From Diplosphaera chodatii (taxonomy: Eukaryota; Chlorophyta; Trebouxiophyceae; Prasiolales; Stichococcaceae): DNA of 64,000 bases. Position numbers and translations under genes: made by a program. The stretch's first letter is position 1. Each line of letters opens with the position of its first letter. Location of the stretch: the NCBI GenBank assembly GCA_032358165.1, contig JAALGY010000012.1, positions 1,364,001 through 1,428,000 of the forward strand, in the 5' to 3' direction. Of this stretch, positions 48,901 through 60,394 are shown one piece after another. The notes under the pieces are model-generated. The model saw only the letters and a list, made by a program, of their open reading frames with translations. It made no database searches and was not told where the DNA came from.

Positions 48901-51296
48901 GGAGTATGGCTGAATGCAGCGGCTTTACAATGCAGAGTGTGCTGTTTCAACACATGTAGCGCAACCTCGGCTCAGGTCGCAACCCTGCCAGTCGTAGTGC
49001 AGACAGTCCACATGCATGTGCCTTGCTTGCGTAATGCTTGGCTGCCTACCCAGACTTGCGTCGCATGGGGGGACTGCTTGCTGGTGCTGCCTTCACAGGC
49101 TGCTGGCGCGGTGAGACATCATCATCGTCCGACTCTGTAGCCTGCTGCACCTGTGCCTTCCTGAGCCGCTTGCGGCCAGCTGGCTTGGGGCTGTGTGCTG
49201 GTGGGTCTGCGGCTGGCTGCTCTGGCTTTGCCTCGACGGCAGCTGGCTTTGCATCTGGCTGCAGCTCTGGCTGCTGCGCTGCTGCTGACGGTCCTGCCTC
49301 TTCTGAGGGTTCCACCTGAGTATCAGCTGCTTCGCTGGCTGCCCCGCCTGCTGCGGAGGGTGCTGCTGCTGTGCCCTTGGCTGCTTCGGCTGCTGAGCCC
49401 CGAACCATGGCTTCCGCCGCCGGTGACGCCTCCTTCGGCGACGCCTCCCCGCTGGCGCTGCGCCCACGGCCCCGTCCTCCTCGGCCCCCGCCCCGGCCCT
49501 TACCTCTGCCCCTGCCTCTGCCTTTGCCCCCTGGTCAAGGAGCACGTTTCGTATCGCAGGTGCATGGGAACCAAAACCATGCATGACGACCCTGAAAGAT
49601 GATGAGCTACAGCCTGCGCTTCTTCTGCCATTGGTGAGTGTTGCCCTGCACGCGCGACGGCGCATGCAGACCCTACGGCTTGACCACACCTCCACGCTTG
49701 CCGCCGCGGCCGCCTCGACCGCCACGGCCACGGCCACCGATTTGCACCTCTGGCTCTGCGCTGCCACCAGCCGCCTCTGCATGCAAGGCCTTTAGCGTGG
49801 TGACGAGCATGGTGGTCTCCAGCAGGGACAGACGAATGCAGCTGTACAAGCACATCCTGCCTGCAGCACGACAGCGAGCTCAAGGCTCGGTTGCTGTACG
49901 CCGCACTCTCACCAGCAGCGCCTTCGCCGGCTACATCCTCATCTTCGTCAAAGGTTGGCGCTTTGTCGGTGGGAGGCTCATCATCATCTCCCTGGTCTTC
50001 TGCCGCTGCTACTCTGCCCTTCTGGCTGCCTACATGCATATTCAGCACCACGTGGCACACTGCTCAAGCCAGGATTTGCATGCATGCAGTGGAGGCAGAC
50101 GTGGCGCACATCAGAATCTCAGCATGGGCCGCACGGACAGCTGTCTGCACTTTCTTGCAAGCAGTGGCATGCGCAGCCCCTGCTCAACAAGCTTGCCTGC
50201 CCCCTTGCCGGCTAAGCGTGCTTTCTTTGCAGGCGGACCAGCGGTCTGGCCCTCTCCGTCTTCGTGTGTTGCAGAGCCCTGCCTGGTCACGCCTGTGACA
50301 TGAGGCATTGGAGGCATTGGCATAGGTTGCTGCTCCAGACCGTGCTCAACTGTGCATCTGCGAAATTGCTAATCATCGAGCCAGCCAAAACACTTGCAGC
50401 AGCCATGGTACCTTTGCCGTGTTTGTAGTCCTCGTTTGGGTCAAAGTGTTCCGGTGCACGCCTGTCCCGCTTTGATCCCCGACGCTGCACAGGTTGTGCC
50501 TGCATGTATTGGGAACTTGGTCGCAGCGTCCTAATATTGCAGTTTAAGTGCATTTACCTAAAAGCTCGAGCTAATAGGCTCTGCTCACCTTCTTCCCTTT
50601 GCCCTGTTTACCAGCTCCTTTGGCGGCTGGACGCTCCTCTGGCTCCACACTCTTCACCTGTGACAACCATCATTCGCGCAATGATGGCAAGGACATACAT
50701 GGCTTCCTTGCAAATTGACAACCACCAGACCCTCAATCTGTGTCACGTTGCAAGTCAGTAAGCGAAGCCGTGCGATGTCCTGCTTGACGACCTGCTGATC
50801 TCCTGCCCTACTCGGCTGCGCCTCTGCCGCAGTTGCTGCGCCATCCTCATCAGCAGGTGCGTTCGCTGCTGCAGCTTCCTCCTGCATTACGGTAACCTTC
50901 TCTGTTGCAATCTTGGAGTTTTGACCAGGTGGCCTCCTGAGCCTTTGCTGCCTCCCCAGATGTGCGCAGGGCGGCATGCTGAACCCATGACATGCAATGC
51001 ACACTGTGGCAGACCTGCGCAGGTGCACCGGTTTTGGCATGCTGCTGTGCTAGCTTCGCCAGATCCTGCAGCTCATAAAGAGCATGAATGCTGCTGATCG
51101 ACAACTTAGGTGACAGCAGCTGCACTGGTGCCATGCGGGTGCACATGCCGCTCTCAACCTTATCGTCGCTGGACTCAGCGGGCGAGCCCATGTCTTGCAG
51201 CTGCACCAGCTGCAGTTTGGCTCAGATACTCCGGCGAGCAGACAAAAGCCGATCCTCAAGATGTGTGGTGTTGCACTGGGTGATGTGGGCAAACAT
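45926..51296 (-). CDS. TFIIS N-terminal and central domain nuclear protein, no zinc ribbon
   Basis: Probably a transcription-elongation-related nuclear protein. Upstream exons (51300-48600) are mostly disordered and charged: RRGSKRDRRAPEHFDPNEDY (about 50480), an Arg/Gly run GGRGRGGRGGRGGKRGG (about 49700) and ATESDDDDVSPRQQ (about 49120). The TFIIS N-terminal domain spans two exons: VLREVQAMDGIGTEQLRATG then GRTVTSLSKEL (about 48500-48370), joined in frame to ELLKHWKAKVG (about 48205). The TFIIS central domain follows over three exons: RDKAIHLLTLALAPA...RRLEAALHETHDSKANRVTR (about 47730-47590), YIRRLMALRCMLDRESEAHI then PALRDRVMMG (about 47450-47370), and GEISMYEAVTLQDAEAAALA (about 47243). 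No zinc ribbon follows. A long Pro/Ala/Glu-rich tail runs to the stop at 45926 (FSLPTPSQPDL). The start (Met at 51296) is tentative, as the first exons have no homology support. It is convergent with MED14 and divergent from EPSPS. Confidence 0.72.
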
Positions 51297-51634
51297 TTCG
51301 GCTCTGTTCAGCAATGTGCAAGCTGAGCCAGCCCAGCAATATCAGACGGCAAGCTATAGACCTGGTCCTGAGGATCATGCGGAATGCTGTGCTAGCATTC
51401 CGCAGGTCCGTGTGCCAGAAGTGTGCTCAAGTTCATTCTGCAGGACCTGCGAAAGTTTGCGTGTACCAGCAGGACGCCTTGGTGTTGCACATATGTGAGT
51501 GTAGGATAGTCACAATTGGAGTTTCGTTGGCAAGAAGCGCGATAGCCAAGGCTCCAAAACCCCTGCATGAAGAACAGCATCAAGCGACGGCTGGCTTCCG
51601 ACATCATTTCTACATTGCGATTCTGATCGCTGGC
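51297..51634. promoter_or_regulatory. Divergent promoter region of EPSPS and the TFIIS-like gene
   Basis: About 340 bp between the EPSPS start and the tentative start of the minus-strand gene. The open frames that cross it on both strands have no conserved motif. No single site is identifiable. Confidence 0.35.
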
Positions 51635-54187
51635 ATGATGAGCGCTCCTATGCGGGGCCTCAGCTGTCACCATGTGGGTCCTGAGTGCAGTGTCAGAGCT
51701 GCCAACAACACCCCACTGCTCAACCCACCCCCGCGGCTGCTGGCTCAGCATGTCAAGCTGTGTTTCAGGCAACAGCAGGGGCAGCACAGCGTACATTGCA
51801 GACTAGGGCAACACAGACAACCTGACATGCGTTGCTCCTTCCACAGGAGCACGGTGTGCTCAGCAGTGGCAGGTAAACTGCATGTCGCCGCCGCATTCAC
51901 AGGACCTGTTGACTCATGATGCTGCTGCTGCCAGATGTGGCCGTCAGTATGCTGGTCGTGCCGTGTGATCCAATCTCAAGCGGAATCGTGCACGTTCGAT
52001 GCAAGCAGAGAAGGTGGAGTCGCTGGAGATTGCGCCCGTGCGGCGGATAGAGGGAACCGTCAAGCTGCCGGGGTCCAAGAGCTTGTCGAACCGCATCCTG
52101 CTGCTTGCTGCGCTGGCAGAGGGCACCACCAACGTGCAGAACTTGCTGGTGCGTGTACTGCATCGCACTAGAGGGCACTGACATGCCATGGCTGCTGGCC
52201 TATGCACGCCCCAGCATGGCTGCTGGCCTATGTACGCCCGAGCATGGCGGTACGATGCGTTGCGAGCGGCTTTGCCTGGTGCACATTGCAGGACAGCGAA
52301 GACATCCGGTACATGGTGGGCGCGCTGGAGGCGCTGGGCGTACAGGTGGAGGCGGACTGGGCAGCCGGCACCGCCGTGGTGCACGGCTGCGCTGGCCGCT
52401 TCCCAAAGGAGGGCGCTGAGCTGTTCCTAGGCAATGCAGGCACAGCCATGAGGTGACACGACCTCGGCGTACTGCCTGCTCACGTGTACATGACAAGATG
52501 CGACAGCTCTGTTGACAGGGCCGTAACACAGCATCATGCACAGCACGCACGGACACTCTGTTTACCATTGCAGGCCGCTGTGCGCGGCTGTCGCGGCGGC
52601 GGGCCGTGGTAGGTTTGTGCTGGACGGCGTTGCCCGCATGCGGGAACGTCCCATCGCAGACCTAGTGGATGGTCTGAAGCAGCTGGGCGTTGACGCCACC
52701 TGCACAGCTGGCACAGGCTGCCCACCAGTGCTCGTCAATGCCAATGGCCTGCCATCTGGCACGGTGAGAGTCACAGTGGTCAGCGTGCTGGTCTGCCAAC
52801 GCTGCATCGCAATTGCCCCAGACAGTTGCAAGAATCGCGGCACGCCAGACTGCCGACTGAAGGTCATCAAGCACTTCTGAGGTTGATGTGCAGGTCGAGA
52901 TCAGTGGCAGCGTCAGCAGCCAATACCTAACAGCGCTCCTCATGGCAGCGCCGCTTGCGACAGGGGACGGTGGTGTGGAAATCCGGATAAAGGACGAGTT
53001 GGTCTCGCAGCCTTATGTAGACATGACTGTTCGGCTGATGGAACGCTTTGGTGTCAAGGTGCGGCACCATGCGCGCAGACACTTGTGCTGCCTCGAAGGC
53101 AGCCATGTTCAGGACCTCAGCGTTCTCAGCATGGGTTGCATTGCGCAGGTGGAGAGGTTAGATGGGCTGCAGCACATGCGCATTCCAGCTGGGCAGACAT
53201 ACAGGTCGCCAGGCGAGGCGTATGTGGAGGGCGATGCCTCATCGGCCTCTTACTTCCTGGCGGGCGCTACCATCACAGGCGGCACTGTAACTGTTGAGGT
53301 ATGCCGCCCACATCCTACTGGTTGCTCATATATCCTGCCACAGCTATGCTGTCTGTTGCCATAGAGCAGCAGGCAACTCCCTTCTGGCATATGATCAAGT
53401 GCAGCACGACGACCCTTGAAGACACGTCGCTCTGCTGTTCCAGGGCTGCGGATCAGATAGCCTGCAGGGAGATGTACGGTTTGCAGAGGTGATGGGGCTC
53501 ATGGGGGCCACCGTGGAATGGTCGCCCTACTCTATCACCATCACAGGTGCAGACATGGTTGATGCGGGATGCTTAGATGTGCTGGTGGCTGCAGATGTTT
53601 ACATGCAATACCCGAGTCCTCCACAATATTGCAGGACCACCGCGGGGGCAGCTGCAGGGCATTCAGCACGACTGCAACGACATTCCAGATGCAGCCATGA
53701 CGCTTGCAGTGGCAGCGCTGTTTGCCAATGGCCCGACGCGCATAGACAACGTGTACAACTGGCGCGTCAAAGAGACGGAGCGCATGGTGGCTATCGTCAC
53801 AGAGTGCCGCAAGCTCGGCGCAGAGGTGCTGCCAACAATGGTTGTGCGTGCAGTGGCAGCTGACACATGGCGCATACCCAGCAGCCTGTGGATCCGGCTC
53901 TGTACACCTCTGCGTGCTGCCCAGGGTCTGACAACAACACAGTCGAGTGAATCTGCAATCATGTGGGATCGTAGGTTGAAGAGGGCCGGGACTACTGCGT
54001 CATCACGCCACCAGCAGGTGGCCTGAAGAGCGGTGTGACCATCGACACATATGATGACCACCGCATGGCAATGGCTTTCAGCCTGGCAGCCTGTGGCGAT
54101 GTCGCAGTGACAATCAACGATCCAGGCTGCACGCGCAAAACCTTCCCAACGTACTTCGACGTGTATGACAGCGTCATCCACAGATGA
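51635..54187 (+). CDS. EPSPS: EPSP synthase (3-phosphoshikimate 1-carboxyvinyltransferase), plastid-targeted
   Basis: Makes 5-enolpyruvylshikimate 3-phosphate from phosphoenolpyruvate and shikimate 3-phosphate, the sixth step of the shikimate pathway, in the plastid. Nine exons splice in frame: 51635-51872, 52009-52148, 52292-52452, 52574-52763, 52894-53058, 53149-53298, 53444-53546, 53635-53825 and 53975-54187. They total 516 residues, close to plant precursors. The first about 80 residues ([20 protein letters not shown]...) are rich in Ser, Arg and Gln and fit a transit peptide. The mature part begins [20 protein letters not shown]. Active-site motifs are [107 protein letters not shown] and [14 protein letters not shown]. 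The GNAGTAMRP motif is the class I, glyphosate-sensitive form (family knowledge). Met 51638 is an equally possible start. Confidence 0.96.
52187..52242. repeat. Tandem 28-bp direct repeat in EPSPS intron 2
   Basis: Two adjacent 28-base units (52187-52214 and 52215-52242), each starting CATGGCTGCTGGCCTATG, differ at two bases, and a third partial unit starts at 52243. They lie wholly within the intron between exons 2 and 3. Confidence 0.88.
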
Positions 54188-54668
54188 GACAGAAAGGAGC
54201 TGCACCATGTGGCAGGCGTGGGGTGACTGTCAGTAGGAGCAGTGTCAGTGAGCCGAGTTATGGTTTTGCAAGCATCAGCTACTGGTCATCACATCCTGCC
54301 AGTTGTCACCAATCTGGAGGCAGTCATGCAACAGATGCTGCTGTATCCCAAACTATGCCGTAGTGACGTGGCTTTCATACCCTATCATGCATCGGCAAGG
54401 GCATACAATGCCCAGGATATTTGCCGAGGAGCAGCGCTGATGAACACCTCACAGAACCGCAGCATACACGGTCAGTGTGTCGCTGCCGAGGCAGCACTCT
54501 CGAAGCCACTGCAGCAGCACCTTGTGCAACGAGCCACACCAGAAGGCCTGCAATCTGGAGTCAGCTTGCCAGCTTGATCACAGGCGCTATGTGTGTCCCC
54601 CAGCTGCAAGTGTGAGTGGGACCAACCGCTGCTCAGCGGCCCTGGCAGACTCTGCCCTCGCATGCACC
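54188..54668. other. Convergent intergenic region (EPSPS / NTF2), no gene seen
   Basis: Contains the 3' untranslated regions of both genes. Short frames on the plus strand (54242-54577) have no motif. Confidence 0.5.
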
Positions 54669-55242
54669 TCAGCCGTAGTTCAGCCTGAAAAGATCTGCGA
54701 TGGACCAAGTGAGCATGTTAAGCCACTGCGGCACACAGCATCACAAACAAAGCATAAACAACTGTATGATAGCGTACTTCACACATACTGGACACATACG
54801 CACCATTTGTTATCACATAGCTGCCGCTCACGGGAGCAAGGTGGAAGAACTGGCTGAATTTTAACGGCTGTGACTCGCCCTCCGTCTACGCAACAGAGAC
54901 TTCATCAACCCCATAGCATTCACGGTGCATGAAAACAGGATATGCATCGGAAGCATGTTTGCCCGGGCATGCTCGACTCACGATGAGCTGCCCAGTCACG
55001 AAGATGTTGATGCCCTGGCTGACAGATGGCTGTGCGTCCAGCGATACTACACGGTGCTGGCACTGCTGAAATGGCAGCGACGTAAGCTTCTGCGTGATCG
55101 CCCCGCCAACAAACTTCTCGCCCTCAAACGTCATCATTGACTGGTCCTGATAGAGGGTGGCCAGCGCGGGCCTGTTGGTGTCGAAGGTGTTGTAGTAGTG
55201 GTCCGTGAAGGCCTTCGCAACGGCGTCTGGATCGGCCGCCAT
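54669..55242 (-). CDS. NTF2: Nuclear transport factor 2 (NTF2)
   Basis: Carries RanGDP into the nucleus by binding FxFG nucleoporins at the nuclear pore. Three exons were joined base by base: 55242-54982 (87 codons), 54867-54804 and 54694-54669, giving 116 residues; family members are usually 120-126. Exon 1 starts MAADPDAVAKAFTDHYYNTF and includes ALATLYQDQSMMTFEGEKF and KLTSLPFQQCQHRVVSLDAQ, ending INIFVTGQLI. Exon 2 reads PLKFSQFFHLAPVSGSYVIT, and the 26-nt last exon completes NDLFRLNYG and the stop. These are the classic NTF2 fold residues, including the FRLNY end. An upstream in-frame Met at 55290 would add 16 residues, but the family starts at MAxDPDAVAKAF. It is divergent from KU70. 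Confidence 0.96.
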
Positions 55243-55879
55243 TGCCAGGAGGCACTGTGATGCTTCCTGCTGACACTGGTGGCTGCCCACCTAACTGTAG
55301 AGTCACAGCAGGGAGCTTGCTAAGGTGCCAGGTCACACTCTAGCTGACCTTCAGGGAGTGGTATACGGTGATGAACGGCCACACACTCCTACCGCCAACA
55401 ATCTACAAGTGGGCAAGCGAATGGAAACTGTATGCGATGCGTAAACGCCTATGGGCCTCGGCGTGTTAGGGACGGTCTCTCGATTGCAGATCGCACAAGG
55501 CGCAGGGAACGGGACTGCGGCTATGCTGGTAGCGGGGATTCCAGGAGCCCAGCAGGGCAAAGCACGACTTTGGACTTGCGTGTTGCAGCAACGGAGTCGT
55601 TGCATTCTTTAAAGTTGCGGCTTCATCATCATCTTGTTCCACTGCCCGTTATCCGCAGAAAAGTGCTACCGGTTCGTGAGCATTCGCAATCGCAATGCAA
55701 GCAGCAGTGCCGATCATCCAAGCGCAGCTTCCATTTCAGTGCCTCTGCTGATCTTCTGCATCGTGCATGTGAAAGGTGTCGCATCGAACCACTTGATCCT
55801 GCTCAGCGATGCACGGCAGCAGCGTATGCGTCAAAGCGCATGACTGACTGATGTTGGCGCTGCTGAATAGCCAATAAAC
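55243..55879. promoter_or_regulatory. Divergent promoter region of NTF2 and KU70
   Basis: 637 bp between the two start codons. No conserved coding block was found; the frame at 55432-55851 is not family-like. The region must hold both promoters and 5' untranslated regions. Confidence 0.5.
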
Positions 55880-58800
55880 ATGAGCGAGTATCCTGGCTAT
55901 GACCCAGACGCCGTCGTAGACGATGTCGAAGAAGACGATAACAAGAAGGTCTGAAAGTCTGTGCTTCATCCCTGCTGTCTGCATATCCCGTTGCTGCTGG
56001 GACATACCATCCGTCCATGACAAATGTGCAACTCAAAGGGATCGGATGCACATTGCAGTTCCAGCAATGGCGCGCCATGGACGTATTCCTCATTGACGCC
56101 CAGCCTTCTATGCATGAGGAGTGCGGCATGGAAGCAGAAGTGCGTCTTGCATGCATCCGATAGACTGGAATGAGTGCATGCCCAGGTAGCGGATGTCCAC
56201 ACCCCTTGCATCTACATCTTTTTTTACCTGCATCTGCAGGGCATCGAGCCGACGGACACATGGTTTGGCATAGCACTGAAGGTTGTGCGTGCGACGCTCA
56301 AGCAGAAGATCATCTCCAGCCCCAATGACCAGTCAGCGGTCATCCTCTACGGGACGGTAGGTGGCAGTTGCAGCAGTCAAGCTGTGCTCGCTTGGGCAGG
56401 GAGAGCATACATCAGCTTGCTCATCTACGTTCATATGATATCCCATCGCAAATGTGGTCCATCGAAATTGCAACCTTTGCTTAATGTAGCTTGCTTAATG
56501 CAGAGGGAGTCCAAGAACCTGAGCACCCATGAGGCCAACACATTCGAGCACGTCTACCTGTTTCAGGAGATGCGCGTCCCATCCGCACGCCGCATCCGCG
56601 AGTGCGAGACGCTGCTGAACGGTGTGGACACGATCGTGCATATACACTGAAGTGGTCCACAGGCCTGCGTTCCTCTCAGTGCTGCCCGCGTTGACATGCA
56701 CACTGCCTCGAGTGGGTTGGGGGTTGAAGAAGAAGAAACTTCGGGCATGCAGATGGCGCCTTCGCAAAGCAGATTGGCAGCAGAGCGGGCCGCGGCGCTG
56801 AGCACCTGAAGTATGGGCTGTGGCTGGCGGGCCAGCAGCTTTCAGGCGGTCAAAAGGCCAGCAAGGCCATCCACATCTACAGCAACAACCTTGACCCGTC
56901 TGCGGGCGGCAAGCCCAAGGACAGGTGACTACTGCCGTTGTGGCACATACCCTTGTCACCATCAGTCAACCGAAGACCGTTGTAAGCCTCGGCATACAGG
57001 ACACAAGCTGCAAATCTGCGATGGCATCGAGCACACTCACTACTGCATATGCAGGGAGCAGGTGCAAACCAAGGTCTCGGAGCTTGAAGAGCAGGGCGCA
57101 GAGTTTGACCTGACGCCAATGGTGCCAGCAGATCAGATGGCAGCCTTCCAGCACAGCAGCTTCTGGCATAGCGTGCTACCGCGCTATAAAGACGGCAGCA
57201 AGGGCGACTACACAGACTACTCCAACCTGCCATCCGTGATGCTGGTACCGCACCATGCACACGCCTGTGGTGCTACTCTTTGTGTGCACACAGTACGTGC
57301 GCGAGGTATGCTACAGTGCTGCTGCTTGGCAAGCCATGCTCCCCATGTTCAGTCTGTGTGAGCTGTGCTGCAGGGCCTGGGCAGCGCCGTGCGGTACAAA
57401 GCCTACAAGAAGCGACCTCTGCGGTCGACTCGCCTGACATTTGGCTCAGAGTTCAGCATCGGCGTCCAGCTCTTTGCCACAATCAAGGCGAACGCTGCCA
57501 GCATTGCGCACCGCACAACCCCATGTTCCTGCAGCACCTTCATCGTGCCACTGTTTTGCGCTTGTTGCACATCTGCACTTGTGTGTATAACAGCAATTGG
57601 CTTGAGCAGGAAGAAGATTTCGACACCTGCAGGCTGCCACGAAGTCGTCTCACACCTGGGTATCGGCACAGCGGCATGAGCCGCTGCGTTCTGAGGGCGC
57701 AGAAATCTGCGAGGACACAGGCAGGGCAGAGTGTTGTGTTGCACAGCCTGATTTGCTCAACTTTGACATATGGATGAAGGTCGCTGTGCTTGCATATTAT
57801 GCAGGCGCACAACTGACTGCTGCGCAGCTGCAGACGCGGGTGTTCCCGAAGCAGGGTGATGATAAGACACGACATCCGCGGGTGATGAATGCAGTAGCTG
57901 TTACGTATCACAATACAATTAAACAGTGCGCCGGCAGAGGTCGTTTTAGCCAAACCCTATCTGCGTAGGTCTTTGCCAAGGTGGACGAGCTGAAGGAGCT
58001 GAAGCAGTTCGTCCCAGAAGGTCTGTCTTGCCCAGCCGCTTGCCCTGGTGCAGCAGACAGCACACCCACCTTGTTGTCTCAGGGAACTGACAAGCAACAG
58101 CAAATCTGCCAGCATGCTGCAAGCTGCTGTATCCTACCTGCAGGCGTTCATGTCCTCGGCTTCAAGCCGCTCGCCAGTCTAAAGGACTACCATCAGCTAC
58201 GGGAGCCAACCTTCATCTACCCAGACGAAAAGCGCATGCCAGGCAGCACCTCGGCTTTCATTGCACTCCATGGCCAGGCAAGAGTTGGACTTGTAACAGA
58301 CGAAATCCATGGTATCAAGAGCCATTCGAGGCCGCGAGATGCACATGTCAATGTGTTGTGGCTGCTGTAGCAGAATGGCCGGCCTTGATTTTGCTGCTTC
58401 TGCCTGTTCCTCACACCAACGGAGTACATCTGCTGCAGATGCTGGCGATGAAGTACATGGCGGTCGCCAGCTTCTCGCGCGGCAGCGGGAGCACGCCCAA
58501 GCTCGTGGCGCTTCTTGCAAATCAGGAGGTCCAGGATGAGGGCGGGGCGCAGGTAGTCGCTATATTGTGCTGCTAGACCGGAGCTGCGCATGCACACCCA
58601 TGCTCATGCACCGAATAGGACTGCCACAGGAAGGCCCTCCGATGAGCTCGGACATCTATTTGAAATGCAGATCGACCCGCCGGGGTTGTACATGGTGCAG
58701 CTGCCCTATCTGGACGACATCCGCAACCCAGAGACCGACCCAAACTGGGTCGGTGAGGGCCACCCCACGCCAGACAAGGAGGCCGTGGATGCTGCAGCAG

Positions 58801-59838
58801 AGATGATCGCGGCGCTTTCGTTACCCGACTTCTTCTCTGGCATGCTGCCCAACCCCTCGCTGCAGCGGCACTACCAGGTGTGCCACTTCGCGCTGAGGCC
58901 GGCTTTGTCGGTGCTGGCACATGCCTATAAGGTCGCATCACGTCTGCGATGCACACTGAAAAGACCAACTGCTTGACAGCGGCAGCTTGTTGCCTGCGTA
59001 CACTTACTAAACCTGAAGCTGTGACTTCTGCGTCACGGGATCTGGTGTGTCAAAAGTTAAATGCATTCTGAGCCACATCTGTGGCATCGCTCTAGGTGCT
59101 GGAGGCGCTTGCATTGGAGGAAGGCGACACACTGGACGATGGGGATGAACCATTATTTGACCCCACACTACCGGACGACGAGCTCTTCCAGGGCGCAGCG
59201 AGTGCAGTCGAGGTCCGTTCTACTTCCGTGTTTGGAGCACATGTACTGCGTCAGTAAATTTTGACTGGGCTCCAGAATTGGACTGCGTGACATGCCCCCG
59301 GAATCCAGCAGGTCCATTATTGTTTGCAGGCTTTCAAAGACGCTGTATATGGCAAGGGCTTCACGGCCGACATCGATGGCAAAGGGGGCAAGAAAGCAGC
59401 GCCAAAACGGAAAGCTGCCGAGATTGCCGACGAGGAGAAGGATTTTGCTGCCGAGGTGGGCCACCATGCTGCTGCCTGTTGCCTTTTGAGCATTGTGTTG
59501 CTATCCGTCTTCTGACACCTTCTTGTGAATGCAGACCAAATGGGCAGAGTTGGCAAAGGCTGGCCAGCTGGCCACGCTGAACATGGTGCAGCTGAAGACA
59601 TACCTGAAACAGCACTCACTGCCGGTAAGTCACCGCTGGTGAAGAGTTGTTGTACTTCAATCCGGTCCAATGTGATGGGACCATCAGAGCTGGCACCATC
59701 GTTGAAACGTGTGCCAAATACTGCACGCGTGCCTGCCTATGTGCCTTATGCATTTAACTCTTCACCTTCTGTGCGGTGCAGCTGAGCGGCAAGAAGGCAG
59801 ACCTCATCAGCCGTATAGAGCAGCATGTAGCGAAGTGA
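55880..59838 (+). CDS. KU70: Ku70 (XRCC6), DNA end-binding subunit for non-homologous end joining
   Basis: Pairs with Ku80 to form a ring on broken DNA ends, starts end joining, and protects telomeres. Exon 1 (55880-55948) is an acidic start, MSEYPGYDPDAVVDDVEEDD. Exon 2 (56065-56139) opens the vWA-like domain with DVFLIDAQPSMHEECG. Exon 3 (56240-56356) reads LKQKIISSPNDQSAVILYGT. Exon 4 (56504-56621) has KNLSTHEANTFEHVYLFQEM. Exon 5 (56753-56924) gives LKYGLWLAGQQLSGGQKASK and IHIYSNNLDPS. Exon 6 (from about 57059) is VSELEEQGAEFDLTPM. The Ku core barrel has RLTFGSEFSIGVQLFATIK, EPLRSEGAEICEDTG, VFAKVDELKELKQF, and VHVLGFKPLASLKDYHQLRE then PTFIYPDEKRMPGST. Later come MLAMKYMAVASFSRGSGSTP and GLYMVQLPYLDDIRNPE. 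The C-terminal SAP domain over the last exons reads MVQLKTYLKQHSLPLSGKKA DLISRIEQHVAK, stop 59836-59838. The splice frames checked are consistent. Confidence 0.96.
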
Positions 59839-60394
59839 TCGTCATAGGTGCTTTCGCAGTCCACGGGTTGGGAGTGGTTCGTCACTGGTGTTCATCTAGA
59901 CGCTGACTGCCAGCTTACACTGGATCTGCAGCTGCAATCGAAACCCAAATCCAAACCACTCCTGGGCATCATGCCGCCGTTTTGCCGCCACGATGATGTC
60001 ACACTCGCAGCAAATGTTGGCTATTAGATCAGTATTCGAAAGGCTTGCATGCTGTCGTTTGTGGTTCATGTACACGCTTTGGCATTTGTATTTCTAGACG
60101 TTGCTGAGTCAGTCGTCCATCTCATTTGACAATAGAGCGAGTCTGCACACCTCACCTGTTGTTGTGCTCTGACTGAGACGCTAAAACAAAGTCTCAAAGC
60201 AGTCCTGGTTGACAGCTTGCAACCAGTATTGCAGGCGCCTGCCTTTGCAACATGAAGGCAGAAGCAGTGACGTTGCCACATGCGCCATCAGCAGTAGCCG
60301 CAGCAATGCTGCCAGGCACGCTGCAGACTTGCATGCGCAAGCTGTGAGGTAACGACACCACGAACACCTTGGGTGGTCCTCCCAACTTGCCGCG
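59839..60394. other. Intergenic region between KU70 and the LDL3-like gene
   Basis: No conserved coding block was seen. It is probably the KU70 3' untranslated region and the promoter of the next gene, though an extra 5' exon of that gene cannot be ruled out. Confidence 0.4.

Noticed and set aside
51392..51796. Minus-strand 134-residue frame that looked like a first exon of the TFIIS-like gene
   Set aside because: It overlaps the EPSPS transit-peptide exon, whose frame and splice phase fit the rest of that gene exactly.
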